From NCBI RefSeq assembly GCF_003289625.1, contig NZ_QMBN01000002.1, positions 987,797 to 1,051,796 on the forward strand: a stretch of DNA of 64,000 nucleotides, given 5' to 3'. The translations under genes were made by a program, and so were the position numbers. The notes under the pieces were generated by a model. The model saw nothing but the letters and a program-made list of their open reading frames with translations. It searched no databases and was not told the DNA's origin. Positions within the stretch are counted from its first letter, which is position 1, and each line of letters opens with the position of its first letter. The DNA comes from Microbacterium sp. SMR1 (lineage in GTDB: Bacteria; Actinomycetota; Actinomycetes; Actinomycetales; Microbacteriaceae). Of this stretch, positions 49,309 through 58,916 are shown in pieces.

Positions 49309-50667
49309 ATGAGCACCACGACCTCGACGCCGACCATCCCCCTCGGCGGCCCGACCCTCCCGCAGGAGCGCCGCGTCGTCACCGCGATCCCCGGACCCCG
49401 TTCCGAGGAGCTGCTGGCCCGCAAGGCAGCCGCCGTCCCGGCCGGTGTCGGCCACACGGCGCCGATCCATGCCGTCGCCGCGGGTGGCGGAGTCGTCGTC
49501 GACGCCGACGGGAACTCGCTCATCGACCTCGGCTCGGGCATCGCCGTGACCTCGGTCGGCAACGCGCATCCCGCCGTCGTCGCCGCTGTGCAGGCGCAGG
49601 TCGCGCAGTTCACCCACACCTGCTTCATGATCTCGCCGTACGAGTCGTACGTCGCCGTCGCCGAAGCGCTCAACCGACTCACCCCCGGCGACCACGAGAA
49701 GAAGACCGCGCTGTTCAACTCGGGCGCCGAAGCGGTCGAGAACGCCGTGAAGATCGCACGCAAGGCGACCGGCCGTCAGGCGGTCGTCGCCTTCGACCAC
49801 GGCTACCACGGCCGCACGAACCTCACGATGGCGCTCACCGCGAAGTCGATGCCCTACAAGAGCGGATTCGGGCCCTTCGCCCCCGAGGTCTACCGTGCGC
49901 CGCTGTCGTATCCGTTCCGCGACGGACTGTCGGGCCCGGATGCCGCGGCCCGCGCGATCTCGCAGATCGAGAAGCAGATCGGAGCCGACAACCTCGCCGC
50001 CGTCATCATCGAGCCCATCCAGGGCGAGGGCGGGTTCATCGTCCCCGCCGACGGGTTCCTGCCGGCGGTCGCCGATTGGTGCCGCGAGAACGGCGTCGTG
50101 TTCATCGCCGACGAAGTCCAGACCGGCTTCGCCCGCACCGGTGCGATGTTCGCGAGCGAGCACTTCGGCATCGTCCCCGACCTGATCACGACGGCGAAGG
50201 GCATCGCGGCCGGCCTGCCGCTCGCGGCCGTCACCGGCCGCGCCGACCTCATGGACGCCTCGCACCCCGGTGGCCTGGGCGGCACGTACGGCGGCAACCC
50301 CGTCGCCTGCGCGGCGGCCCTCGCCGCGATCGACGCCTTCGAGAACGACGGCCTGATCGAGCGCGCTCAGCAGATCGGGGCGCGCCTGACAGCTCGTCTC
50401 AACGCAATGCGCGAGAGCGACCCCCGCATCGGGGAGGTGCGCGGGCTCGGCGCGATGATCGCCGCCGAGTTCGTCGACCCCGCCACCGGCGCCCCCGACG
50501 CCGCGCTGACCTCGGCGATCGCGAAGGCGTGCATCGCGGAGGGCGTCATCGTCCTCACGTGCGGCACCTACGGCAACGTCATCCGGTTCCTTCCGCCGCT
50601 GTCGATCGGCGACGAGCTGCTCGACGACGGCCTCGACGTCATCGCTGCGGCGCTCGGGCGGGTCTGA
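49309..50667 (+). CDS. gabT: 4-aminobutyrate aminotransferase
   Basis: The 452-residue class III PLP transaminase has LGSGIAVTSVGNAHP, FNSGAEAVENAVKIAR, GYHGRTNLTMALT, VFIADEVQTGFARTG and the PLP Lys in TTAKGIAAGLPLAAV. GabT moves the amino group of GABA to 2-oxoglutarate, giving succinate semialdehyde. It is the first gene of the putrescine/GABA block, with GABA permease, putrescine oxidase and semialdehyde dehydrogenases downstream. Confidence 0.95.
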   Translation: MSTTTSTPTIPLGGPTLPQERRVVTAIPGPRSEELLARKAAAVPAGVGHTAPIHAVAAGGGVVVDADGNSLIDLGSGIAVTSVGNAHPAVVAAVQAQVAQFTHTCFMISPYESYVAVAEALNRLTPGDHEKKTALFNSGAEAVENAVKIARKATGRQAVVAFDHGYHGRTNLTMALTAKSMPYKSGFGPFAPEVYRAPLSYPFRDGLSGPDAAARAISQIEKQIGADNLAAVIIEPIQGEGGFIVPADGFLPAVADWCRENGVVFIADEVQTGFARTGAMFASEHFGIVPDLITTAKGIAAGLPLAAVTGRADLMDASHPGGLGGTYGGNPVACAAALAAIDAFENDGLIERAQQIGARLTARLNAMRESDPRIGEVRGLGAMIAAEFVDPATGAPDAALTSAIAKACIAEGVIVLTCGTYGNVIRFLPPLSIGDELLDDGLDVIAAALGRV

Positions 50668-50669
50668 GC

Positions 50670-52166
50670 GTGGCAGCCCCGAGCACCAGCGGCTGGGAGA
50701 ACCCGGTCTCGCCCGAGACGTCCGCGGGGCTCGGGGCGGTGACGAAGGCGCGCTCGAACAAGCTGCGGTCGCGCCACGTCACGATGATCACGCTCGGCGG
50801 CATCATCGGCGCGAGCCTGTTCGTCGGGTCGGGCAACGTCATCCGCACGGTTGGGCCGGCCGCCGTCCTGTCGTACCTGCTGGGCGGTCTGCTGGTCTTC
50901 CTCGCGATGCGCATGCTCGGCGAGATGGCGGCCTCGCGTCCGGCGATCGGCTCGTTCATGGAGTACGCCCGCGTCGGACTCGGTGATTGGGCGGCCTATC
51001 TCGTCGGCTGGCTCTACTGGTACTTCTGGGTCGGCGTGCTCGCCTACGAGGCAGTGCTCGGCGGCGAGACGATGCACACCTGGTTCCCGGTCATCCCCTC
51101 CTGGGGCTGGTCGCTGATCCTGCTCGCGGTCTTCGTCGGCACGAACGTCATCTCGGTCCGCACGTTCGGCGAGGTCGAGTTCTGGCTGGCCAGCATCAAG
51201 GTGCTCGCGATCGTCGTGTTCCTCGGCGCCGGCATCCTCTTCGCCCTCGGGCTGTGGCCGCAGGCGACCTTCGCCGTCCCCAACCTGTGGGAGCACGGCG
51301 GGTTCGCGCCCAACGGCATCGGCGTCGCCTTCACCGGGGTGGCCCTCGTGATCTTCTCCTACTTCGGCACCGAGATCGCCGTCATGGCGTCGGCCGAATC
51401 CGTCGATCCTGCCAAGGGCATCCGGCAGGCGACGAGCACCATCATCTGGCGCATCCTGCTGTTCTTCGTCGGGTCGGTGCTCGTGATCGTCACCGTCGTG
51501 CCCTGGGACGAGCTGCCGGCACCGACGGATGTCGCGAACGCGCCGTTCACGGTCGCGCTGTCGCGCTTCGGCATACCCGGGGCCGACGTCATCATGCAGC
51601 TCGTGATCTTCACGGCCGTCATCTCGGTGCTCAACTCGGGGCTGTACTCGGCCTCGCGGATGTTCTCGGCGCTCGCCGATAAGGGCTTCGCCCCGAAGAT
51701 CGTCGCGCGGCGCTCGCGCAACGGTGTTCCGGTGATGGCCCTGCTGGCCTCGACGATCGGCGGGCTCATCGCGACGCTCGTGAACTTCCTCACGCCGGGG
51801 TCGGGCATCTTCGACTTCATCATGAACTCGGCCGGCCTCGTCGCGCTCTTCGTGTACGTCTTCATCGCCCTCACCCAGCTGCGGCTGCGTCAGCGGATGA
51901 CGCCCGAGGAGGTGGCCGCGCTCAAGCTGAAGATGTGGCTGCACCCGTGGCTCAACATCTTCCTCATCGTCGCGATCGCCGCCGTCGTGGTGGTCATGCT
52001 CACGACGGAGTCGGGGCGTTCGCAGGTGTGGACGAGTCTCATCGCCACCGGTGTACTACTGGTGTTCTGGCCGCTCGTGCGCCGCAACCTGCGCGCCCGT
52101 CGGCTCGACCGGGAGAGTGTCGCCCCGGTCACGGGTTCTGCCAACGAAGGAGTCGGAAATGACTGA
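50670..52166 (+). CDS. gabP: GabP-like GABA permease (APC family)
   Basis: The 498-residue protein has 12 transmembrane helices. LRSRHVTMITLGGIIGASLF, YLVGWLYWYFWVGVL, VISVRTFGEVEFWLASIKV, LNSGLYSASRMFSAL and LKMWLHPWLNIFLI line up with GabP of enteric bacteria. It starts at a GTG two bases after the gabT stop. It should import GABA, and perhaps related amino acids, with protons. Confidence 0.9.
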   Translation: MAAPSTSGWENPVSPETSAGLGAVTKARSNKLRSRHVTMITLGGIIGASLFVGSGNVIRTVGPAAVLSYLLGGLLVFLAMRMLGEMAASRPAIGSFMEYARVGLGDWAAYLVGWLYWYFWVGVLAYEAVLGGETMHTWFPVIPSWGWSLILLAVFVGTNVISVRTFGEVEFWLASIKVLAIVVFLGAGILFALGLWPQATFAVPNLWEHGGFAPNGIGVAFTGVALVIFSYFGTEIAVMASAESVDPAKGIRQATSTIIWRILLFFVGSVLVIVTVVPWDELPAPTDVANAPFTVALSRFGIPGADVIMQLVIFTAVISVLNSGLYSASRMFSALADKGFAPKIVARRSRNGVPVMALLASTIGGLIATLVNFLTPGSGIFDFIMNSAGLVALFVYVFIALTQLRLRQRMTPEEVAALKLKMWLHPWLNIFLIVAIAAVVVVMLTTESGRSQVWTSLIATGVLLVFWPLVRRNLRARRLDRESVAPVTGSANEGVGND

Positions 52167-53517
52167 GATCACCCGCGACGTCGCGATCGTCGGAGCCGGC
52201 GCGGCCGGACTGACCGCCGCGAACGACCTGAGGAAGGCCGGGCTGTCGGTCGTCGTGCTCGAGGCGCGCGACCGCGTCGGCGGACGCCTGTGGACCGATG
52301 AGATCGACGGCGCCATGCTCGAGCTCGGCGGCCAGTGGGTCTCGCCCGACCAGCACGCGCTGATCGACACGCTCGCCGACCTCGGACTCGAGACGTACAC
52401 GCGGTATCGCGACGGCGACAGCGTGTACGTCGGTCCGGACGGGCAGGCGCGGCGCTTCCGCGGCGAGATGTTCCCGGTGGCGCCGGAGACCGAGCGCGTC
52501 ATCGACGAGATCACCGCGCGGCTGGACGAGATGGTCGCCGAGATCGACCCCGACCGGCCGTGGGCGCACGAGAAGGCGGCCGAGTGGGACCGCATCTCGT
52601 GGGACGCGTGGCTGCGTCAGCAGACCGATGACGACGAGGCGGTGCGCAACCTCGCCTTCGCCACGGGATCGGCGATGCTCACCAAGCCGACGCACACCTT
52701 CTCGCTGCTCCAGTCGCTGCTCATGGCGGCGTCGGCGGGCTCGTACTCGCACCTGGTCGATGCGGACTTCATCCTCGACAAGCGCGTCGTCGGAGGTCTG
52801 CAGCAGGTGCCGCTGCGCCTCACGGAGCGGCTGGGCGAGGACGTCCTGCTGGGTCAGCCGGTGCGCTCGATCGAGTACTCCGACGCGGGTGCGGTCGTCC
52901 GCACCGACGAGGTCACGGTGCGGGCACGCCACGTCGTGCTCGCTCTGGCGCCGGTGCTCTACAACCGCATCTCGTTCTCGCCGCCGCTGCCGCGTCTGAA
53001 GCACCAGATGCACCAGCACTTCTCGATGGGCTTCGTCATCAAGGTGCACGCCGTCTACGACCGGCCGTTCTGGCGCGAGCAGGGGCTGTCGGGCACCGCC
53101 TTCAGCCCGTACGAGCTGTCGCACGAGGCGTACGACAACACCAACCACGGCGACGAGCGGGGCACGCTCGTCGGGTTCGTGTCCGACCAGAACGCGGACG
53201 ACCTCTTCCGCCTCTCCGCGGACGAGCGGCGCGAGCGCATCCTCGAGTCGCTCTCGCACTACTACGGACCCGAGGCGAAGAACCCGATCGTCTACTACGA
53301 GAGCGACTGGGGCAGCGAGGAGTGGACGCGCGGCGCCTACGCCGCGAGCTTCGACCTCGGCGGCCTGACCCGTTACGGCGCTGAGCAGCTCGAGCTCGTC
53401 GCACCGTTGCACGTTGCGTGCAGCGATCTCGCCGGACTCGGCTACCAGCACGTCGACGGAGCGATCCGCATGGGCCACCGCGTCGCCGACGAGATCCTCG
53501 AAGCGGACCGCGCATGA
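52159..53517 (+). CDS. puo: Putrescine oxidase (flavin amine oxidase)
   Basis: The 452-residue flavin amine oxidase has the FAD fingerprint VGAGAAGLTAANDLRKAG with VVVLEARDRVGGRLW, then GGQWVSPDQHALIDTL, MLTKPTHTFSLLQSLLMAAS, YYESDWGSEEWTRGAYAASF and GYQHVDGAIRMG, all close to the actinobacterial putrescine oxidases of Kocuria and Rhodococcus. It converts putrescine and oxygen to 4-aminobutanal, ammonia and hydrogen peroxide. The gene overlaps gabP by eight bases and is coupled (ATGA) to the stress-protein gene. Confidence 0.93.
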   Translation: MTEITRDVAIVGAGAAGLTAANDLRKAGLSVVVLEARDRVGGRLWTDEIDGAMLELGGQWVSPDQHALIDTLADLGLETYTRYRDGDSVYVGPDGQARRFRGEMFPVAPETERVIDEITARLDEMVAEIDPDRPWAHEKAAEWDRISWDAWLRQQTDDDEAVRNLAFATGSAMLTKPTHTFSLLQSLLMAASAGSYSHLVDADFILDKRVVGGLQQVPLRLTERLGEDVLLGQPVRSIEYSDAGAVVRTDEVTVRARHVVLALAPVLYNRISFSPPLPRLKHQMHQHFSMGFVIKVHAVYDRPFWREQGLSGTAFSPYELSHEAYDNTNHGDERGTLVGFVSDQNADDLFRLSADERRERILESLSHYYGPEAKNPIVYYESDWGSEEWTRGAYAASFDLGGLTRYGAEQLELVAPLHVACSDLAGLGYQHVDGAIRMGHRVADEILEADRA

Positions 53518-54416
53518 GCCGCTCGGCGTCCGGCGGCCGCATCGTCGTCGGATACACCGCGACCAAGGCGGGGCGGGATGCCGTGGCCTTCGCGAGTCGC
53601 CTCGCGACGGCATCCGGGGCCGCGCTCCACCTCGTGCTCGTGCTCCCCGCCCAGAAGCCAGGGGTCGTCCCGCCGGACGCGGGCTACGAACGGCTGCTGC
53701 GCGAGCAGGCCGCCGGCTGGCTGCGGGAGGGCGCCGCGGAGGTGCCCGAGGGTGTGTCGCACCGCGCACACGTCCGCTACGGCGAGTCGGTCGCCGCGGG
53801 ACTCATCGACACCGCCGACGAGCTGGGCGCGTCGCTCATCGTCGTCGGGGCCGCCGACGGCGGCAATCGGGGCCGGCACCGGCTCGGCACGACGACGACC
53901 GAGCTCGTGCACTCGTCCGACGTGCCGGTCGCCCTGGTTCCGCGCGGCGCGCGCCGCGTTCCGGTCGAGACCGGCATCACGCGCCTGACCGCCGCCGTGG
54001 GCGAGCGCGAGGGCACCGAGCTCCTCGTCGAGGCGACCATCCGGCTCGCCGCAGCGACCGCGGCGCCGGTGCGGCTGCTCTCGCTCGTCGCCCTCGACCT
54101 GCCCGCGGGCCTCGACACCGGGGCCATCCGCACGGTCGGTCAGAACCACGCGCAGGAGGTCCTGGACGAGGTCCGCGGAGCTCTTCCGGCCGAGGCCGAG
54201 GTCACCGCCGTGGTCGCGGCCGGCGACGGCATCGAGGATGCCGTGTCGCACCTCGAGTGGGAGGCCGGCGAGGTCGTCATCGTCGGCTCCAGCCGTCTCG
54301 CGCAGCCGCGACGGCTCTTCCTCGGCTCCACGGCGGCGCGGATGCTGCGCGTCGTCACCGCCCCCATGATCGTGGTGCCCCGCACCCGCAGCGACCGCGA
54401 AGGAGCGAGCGCATGA
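53514..54416 (+). CDS. Tandem-domain universal stress protein
   Basis: The 300-residue protein has two UspA-like domains (~1-145 and ~150-295). The first contains RIVVGYTATKAGRDAVAFA and SLIVVGAADGGNRGR; the second ends in VVIVGSSRLAQPRRLFLGSTAARML. The nucleotide-binding G-x2-G-x9-G(S/T) pattern is clearer in the second half. It is sandwiched between putrescine oxidase and an APC permease with overlapping starts and stops, so it is cotranscribed with polyamine catabolism. It may modulate the neighbouring transporter; this is inference. Confidence 0.88.
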   Translation: MSRSASGGRIVVGYTATKAGRDAVAFASRLATASGAALHLVLVLPAQKPGVVPPDAGYERLLREQAAGWLREGAAEVPEGVSHRAHVRYGESVAAGLIDTADELGASLIVVGAADGGNRGRHRLGTTTTELVHSSDVPVALVPRGARRVPVETGITRLTAAVGEREGTELLVEATIRLAAATAAPVRLLSLVALDLPAGLDTGAIRTVGQNHAQEVLDEVRGALPAEAEVTAVVAAGDGIEDAVSHLEWEAGEVVIVGSSRLAQPRRLFLGSTAARMLRVVTAPMIVVPRTRSDREGASA

Positions 54417-55972
54417 CCCGAGCAGAACAGACGGGGGTGCCCGCGGGCGACCCCGTCACCGGCGGCATCTCCCGGAAGGGGCTGAGCGCCGGAACGGTCG
54501 GTCTCATCGGAGCAGTCGTCATCGGCATCTCCTGCATCGCCCCGGCCTACACCTTCACCGCGGCGGTCGGGCCGACGGCATCCGTCGTGGGCACTCAGGT
54601 GCCGGCGATCGTGCTCGTCGGTTTCATCCCGATGCTGCTCGTCGCCTTCGGATACCGCGAGCTCAACAACCGCATGCCCGACTCGGGCACCAGCTTCACG
54701 TGGGCGACGCGCGCCTTCGGCCCGTGGATCGGGTGGATGGCCGGTTGGGGGCTGGTCGCTGCGACCATCCTCGTGCTCTCGAACCTCGCGGGGGTCGCGG
54801 TCGACTTCCTGTTCCTGCTGATCGCTCAGCTCACCGGGCAGGAGTCGATCGCCGGCCTCGCCTCGGTGGTCTGGATCAACGTCCTCGTCTGCGTGCTGTT
54901 CGTCGCCGCGGCGACGTTCATCTCGTACCGCGACATGCAGACGACCCAGAAGCTGCAGTACGGGCTCGTCGCCTTCCAGGTCGTCGTCCTTGTGCTGTTC
55001 GCGATCGCGGCGATCGTCGAGGCGGTTTCGGGCAACGCCTTCGACGCCACGGCGTTCGACTGGTCGTGGTTCAACCCGTTCGCGGTGCCGACGTTCAGTG
55101 CCTTCGCCGCCGGGCTGTCGCTGTCGATCTTCATCTTCTGGGGCTGGGACGTCACGTTGACGATGAACGAGGAGACGAAGGACCCCGAGCGCACGCCGGG
55201 ACGCGCCGCGACGATCACGGTCGTCATGATCGTCGCCCTCTACCTGCTGCTCGCGATCGCGATGATCATGTTCGCCGGCGTCGGCACGGGCGAGCTCGGG
55301 CTCGGCAACGAGGACATCCAGGAGAACGTCTTCTTCCACCTGTCGGGCCCGATCCTCGGCCCGCTGGCGTTCCTCGTCTCGCTCGCGGTGCTCACCAGCT
55401 CGGCGTCGTCGCTCCAGTCGACCTTCGTCGGGCCGGCGCGCACACTGCTCGCGATGGGCCACTACGGCGCCCTCCCCGAGAGCTTCGCGAAAGTGAGCCC
55501 CCGGTTCTTCACGCCCGGCTACGCCACGATCGTCTCGGCGATCGTCGCATCGGGCTTCTACGTCGTCATGCGTATCGTCAGCGAGAACGTGCTGTGGGAC
55601 ACGATCCTCGCGCTCGGCATGATGATCTGCTTCTACTACGGCCTGACGGCGTTCGCCTGCGTGTGGTACTTCCGGCGCCAGTGGTTCGACTCGGTGCGGA
55701 ACGTCTTCTTCACGTTCCTCTTCCCGCTCGTGGGCGGCGTCATCCTGGCGGTGCTGTTCGTCACGACGCTCATCGACACGATGGATCCCGCGTACGGCAG
55801 CGGATCGCAGATCGGCGGCATCGGCCTGGTGTTCATCCTCGGCGTGGGAGTCATCCTCGTCGGCGTCGTCGTGATGGTGTGGCAGGCCGTGAAGCGCCCC
55901 GCGTTCTTCCGGGGCGAGACTTTGACCAAGGATGCGCCGGTGAGCCGGCGCGCGAGAGGAGTGGCGCGATGA
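54413..55972 (+). CDS. APC-family amino acid/polyamine permease
   Basis: The 519-residue protein has 12 or 13 transmembrane helices. The start has SAGTVGLIGAVVIGISCIAP and PDSGTSFTWATRAFGPWIGW, typical of APC transporters related to putrescine importers. The substrate-loop region FIFWGWDVTLTMNEETKDP is conserved in the family. It is placed in the putrescine block and is therefore the best candidate for putrescine uptake, GABA uptake being covered by gabP. Confidence 0.88.
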   Translation: MTRAEQTGVPAGDPVTGGISRKGLSAGTVGLIGAVVIGISCIAPAYTFTAAVGPTASVVGTQVPAIVLVGFIPMLLVAFGYRELNNRMPDSGTSFTWATRAFGPWIGWMAGWGLVAATILVLSNLAGVAVDFLFLLIAQLTGQESIAGLASVVWINVLVCVLFVAAATFISYRDMQTTQKLQYGLVAFQVVVLVLFAIAAIVEAVSGNAFDATAFDWSWFNPFAVPTFSAFAAGLSLSIFIFWGWDVTLTMNEETKDPERTPGRAATITVVMIVALYLLLAIAMIMFAGVGTGELGLGNEDIQENVFFHLSGPILGPLAFLVSLAVLTSSASSLQSTFVGPARTLLAMGHYGALPESFAKVSPRFFTPGYATIVSAIVASGFYVVMRIVSENVLWDTILALGMMICFYYGLTAFACVWYFRRQWFDSVRNVFFTFLFPLVGGVILAVLFVTTLIDTMDPAYGSGSQIGGIGLVFILGVGVILVGVVVMVWQAVKRPAFFRGETLTKDAPVSRRARGVAR

Positions 55973-57435
55973 CGCACGATAACGAGACACGACTGCTGGC
56001 GGGGATCGAACGCGGCCTCTTCATCGGTGGCGAGTGGGTGGATGCCGAGGGCGGCGCGACCTTCCCGGTCACCGACCCCTCGACCGGCCGCACGCTCATC
56101 GAGATCGCCGACGCCTCGCCGGCGGACGGCATCCGCGCCCTCGACGCCGCCGTCGCGGCGCAGGAGGAGTGGGCCGCCACTGCGCCGCGCGTGCGCAGCG
56201 ACATCCTGCGCCGCGCGTTCGACCTTGTGCAGGAGCGCAAGGAGGACCTGGCGCTGCTGATGACGCTCGAGATGGGCAAGCCCCTCGCCGAGGCGCGCGG
56301 CGAGGTCGTCTACGGCGGTGAGTTCCTGCGGTGGTTCAGCGAGGAGGCGGTGCGCATCTCGGGCCGCTACGGCCTGAACCCTGAGGGGACCGGCCGCATG
56401 GTCGTCTCGCAGCGTCCCGTCGGCCCGTCGTTCTTCATCACGCCGTGGAACTTCCCGCTCGCGATGGCGACCCGCAAGATCGCTCCGGCGCTTGCGGCCG
56501 GGTGCACCGTCGTGGTCAAGCCCGCGGCGCTCACGCCGCTCACCACGACGCTGTTCGTCCAGATCCTGCAGGAGGCGGGCCTCCCGGCGGGCGTCGTCAA
56601 CGTCGTCAACGCGACGCGCTCGAGCGAGGTCGCCGCGCCCATCATCGCCGACCCCCGGCTGCGAAAGCTCTCGTTCACCGGCTCGACCCCGGTCGGGCGC
56701 AAGCTCATCGAGCAGGCGGCGGAAGGGGTGCTGCGGGTCTCGATGGAGCTCGGCGGCAACGCCCCGTTCGTCGTGTTCGACGACGCCGACCTCGACAAGG
56801 CGGTGGAGGGCGCGATGCTCGCGAAGTTCCGCAACATCGGGCAGGCCTGCACCGCGGCCAACCGCTTCATCGTGCACGAGTCGATCGCCGACGAGTTCGC
56901 CGACCGGCTCACCGAGCGCGTCTCGGCGATGAAGATCGGTCGCGGTACCGACGACGGCGTGCAGATCGGGCCGCTCATCGACGAGAAGGCGGTCGCGAAG
57001 ACGGGCGCGCTCGTCGAGGATGCCGTCGCGCGGGGCGCCACGGTGCGCACCGGCGGGTCGGCCATCGACGGGGAGGGGACGTTCTTCGAGCCCACGGTCG
57101 TGACCGAGGTCGCCGCGGGCAGCGACATCCTGCGCGAGGAGATCTTCGGACCCGTCCTGGCGATCGCGACCTTCTCCGACGAGGACGAGGCCGTGCGCCT
57201 GGCCAACGACACCGAGTACGGACTGGTGTCGTACGTGTTCACGCAGGATCTCGCGCGCGGCCACCGGATGATCGATCGCCTCGAGACCGGCATGATGGGC
57301 CTGAACGTCGGGGTCGTCTCCAACGCGGCGGCCCCGTTCGGTGGTGTGAAGCAGTCGGGAATCGGGCGCGAGGGCGGACTCGAGGGCATCCACGAATACC
57401 TCTCGACGAAGTACACCCTGATCCCCGCCGACTGA
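55969..57435 (+). CDS. gabD: Succinate-semialdehyde dehydrogenase (GabD-like)
   Basis: The 488-residue aldehyde dehydrogenase has PWNFPLAMATRKIAPALAAG, the catalytic Glu in SMELGGNAPFVVF, the nucleophile Cys in NIGQACTAANRF, and EEIFGPVLAIATF. It resembles the ~482-residue GabD of enteric bacteria, converting succinate semialdehyde to succinate. It could instead, or also, oxidise 4-aminobutanal from putrescine oxidase. The ATG overlaps the permease stop. Confidence 0.9.
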   Translation: MTHDNETRLLAGIERGLFIGGEWVDAEGGATFPVTDPSTGRTLIEIADASPADGIRALDAAVAAQEEWAATAPRVRSDILRRAFDLVQERKEDLALLMTLEMGKPLAEARGEVVYGGEFLRWFSEEAVRISGRYGLNPEGTGRMVVSQRPVGPSFFITPWNFPLAMATRKIAPALAAGCTVVVKPAALTPLTTTLFVQILQEAGLPAGVVNVVNATRSSEVAAPIIADPRLRKLSFTGSTPVGRKLIEQAAEGVLRVSMELGGNAPFVVFDDADLDKAVEGAMLAKFRNIGQACTAANRFIVHESIADEFADRLTERVSAMKIGRGTDDGVQIGPLIDEKAVAKTGALVEDAVARGATVRTGGSAIDGEGTFFEPTVVTEVAAGSDILREEIFGPVLAIATFSDEDEAVRLANDTEYGLVSYVFTQDLARGHRMIDRLETGMMGLNVGVVSNAAAPFGGVKQSGIGREGGLEGIHEYLSTKYTLIPAD

Positions 57436-57453
57436 CGAGACGAAGGAGAACCG

Positions 57454-58821
57454 ATGAGCACGTATGCCGTGACCAACCCCGCCACCGGCGAGACGCTGGC
57501 GACGTACGACCCCGCGACCGACGAGGACGTCGAGCGCGCCCTGACCGCCGCGGACGAGGCGTACCGCACCTGGTCGCGCGTCGTCGCGCCGGCCGAGCGG
57601 GCCGAGCGTCTGCGCCGCGTGGCCGAGCTGCACCGCGAGCGCCGCGACGAGCTGGCCGCCATCATCGTGCGCGAGATGGGCAAGCCGCTCGCCGCGGCGG
57701 AGGGCGAGGTCGATTTCGCCGCCGACATCACCGCGTACTACGCCGACCACATCGACGAGATCACCGGCGACACCCCGATTCCGATCGAGGGGGAGGGTGC
57801 CGCGGTCATCCGGCGCAGCCCGCTCGGCGTGCTGCTCGGAATCATGCCGTGGAACTTCCCGTACTACCAGGTGGCCCGTTTCGCGGCGCCGAACATCGCG
57901 GTCGGGAACACCATCCTGCTCAAGCACGCGCCGCAGTGCCCCGAGTCCGCCGCCGCGATCGCCGCGATCTACCGCGACGCGGGCTTCCCGGCCGGGGTCT
58001 ACACGAACCTGTACCTGAGCAACGAGCAGGCCGCCGATGTGATCGCCGACCGCCGCGTGCAGGGCGTCTCCGTGACCGGGTCGGAGCGCGCCGGATCGGC
58101 GGTCGCCGAGATCGCCGGCCGCAACCTGAAGAAGGTCGCGCTCGAGCTCGGCGGGTCAGACCCGTTCATCCTGCTCTCGACCGATGATCTGGATGCCGCG
58201 GTGTCGGCGGCCGCCGAGGCGCGTCTCGACAACGTGGGACAGTCGTGCAACGGAGCGAAGCGGTTCATCGTGGTCGATGGACTCTACGACGCCTTCGTCG
58301 AGAAGTTCGCCGCGGCGCTGGCCGACGCGAAGGTCGGTGACCCGTTCGCCGACGACACGGTCCTCGGGCCGCTGTCGTCGCTGACGGCGGCGGAGCGGTT
58401 GGCGGAGCAGGTCGACCGAGCCGTGGCGCAGGGGGCGACCCTCGTGACCGGCGGACGCCGCGACGGCGCCTTCTACCCGGGAACGGTGCTCACCGGCGTG
58501 ACACCGGAGATGGATGCCTACCGCGAGGAGTTCTTCGGTCCCGTCGGCGTGGTCTACCGCGTTGCGGATGAGACCGAGGCGATCGAGCTCGCCAACGACA
58601 GCCCGTTCGGGCTCGGGTCGTACGTGTTCACGACGGATGCCGAGCAGGCTGAGCGTGTGGCCGATGCGATCGACGCGGGAATGGTCTACATCAACCTCGT
58701 GCTCGCGGACGAGGCCGGGCTGCCGTTCGGCGGAGTCAAGCGCAGCGGCACCTCACGCGAGCTCGGGCTCCTCGCCGCCGACGAGTTCGTGAACAAGAAG
58801 CTCATCCGTACGGGCGCCTGA
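57454..58821 (+). CDS. Second aldehyde dehydrogenase (GabD1-like)
   Basis: The 455-residue aldehyde dehydrogenase belongs to the shorter subgroup of mycobacterial GabD1 and Sad. It has MPWNFPYYQVARFAAPNIA, the Glu in ALELGGSDPFILL, the nucleophile Cys in NVGQSCNGAKRFIV, and EEFFGPVGVVYR. The gene lies 18 bp after the first dehydrogenase behind GAAGGAG. Together they cover the two aldehyde steps (4-aminobutanal to GABA and succinate semialdehyde to succinate); which enzyme does which cannot be told from sequence. Confidence 0.9.
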   Translation: MSTYAVTNPATGETLATYDPATDEDVERALTAADEAYRTWSRVVAPAERAERLRRVAELHRERRDELAAIIVREMGKPLAAAEGEVDFAADITAYYADHIDEITGDTPIPIEGEGAAVIRRSPLGVLLGIMPWNFPYYQVARFAAPNIAVGNTILLKHAPQCPESAAAIAAIYRDAGFPAGVYTNLYLSNEQAADVIADRRVQGVSVTGSERAGSAVAEIAGRNLKKVALELGGSDPFILLSTDDLDAAVSAAAEARLDNVGQSCNGAKRFIVVDGLYDAFVEKFAAALADAKVGDPFADDTVLGPLSSLTAAERLAEQVDRAVAQGATLVTGGRRDGAFYPGTVLTGVTPEMDAYREEFFGPVGVVYRVADETEAIELANDSPFGLGSYVFTTDAEQAERVADAIDAGMVYINLVLADEAGLPFGGVKRSGTSRELGLLAADEFVNKKLIRTGA

Positions 58822-58846
58822 CCCGTCGCGGGAGCCCACGGAGCAG

Positions 58847-58886
58847 CACGAAGGGCGCGCCGAGCGGATCGGCGCGCCCCTCGTCG
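58847..58886. terminator. Bidirectional terminator hairpin between convergent genes
   Basis: GGGCGCGCCGA (58853-58863) pairs with TCGGCGCGCCC (58869-58879) around five bases, extended by ACGA/TCGT. It separates the putrescine block from the leftward TPR gene. There is no long T-run. Confidence 0.7.
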
Positions 58887-58916
58887 TGGGTTATCGGGGT
58901 CGTGGGGTGACCGGGC

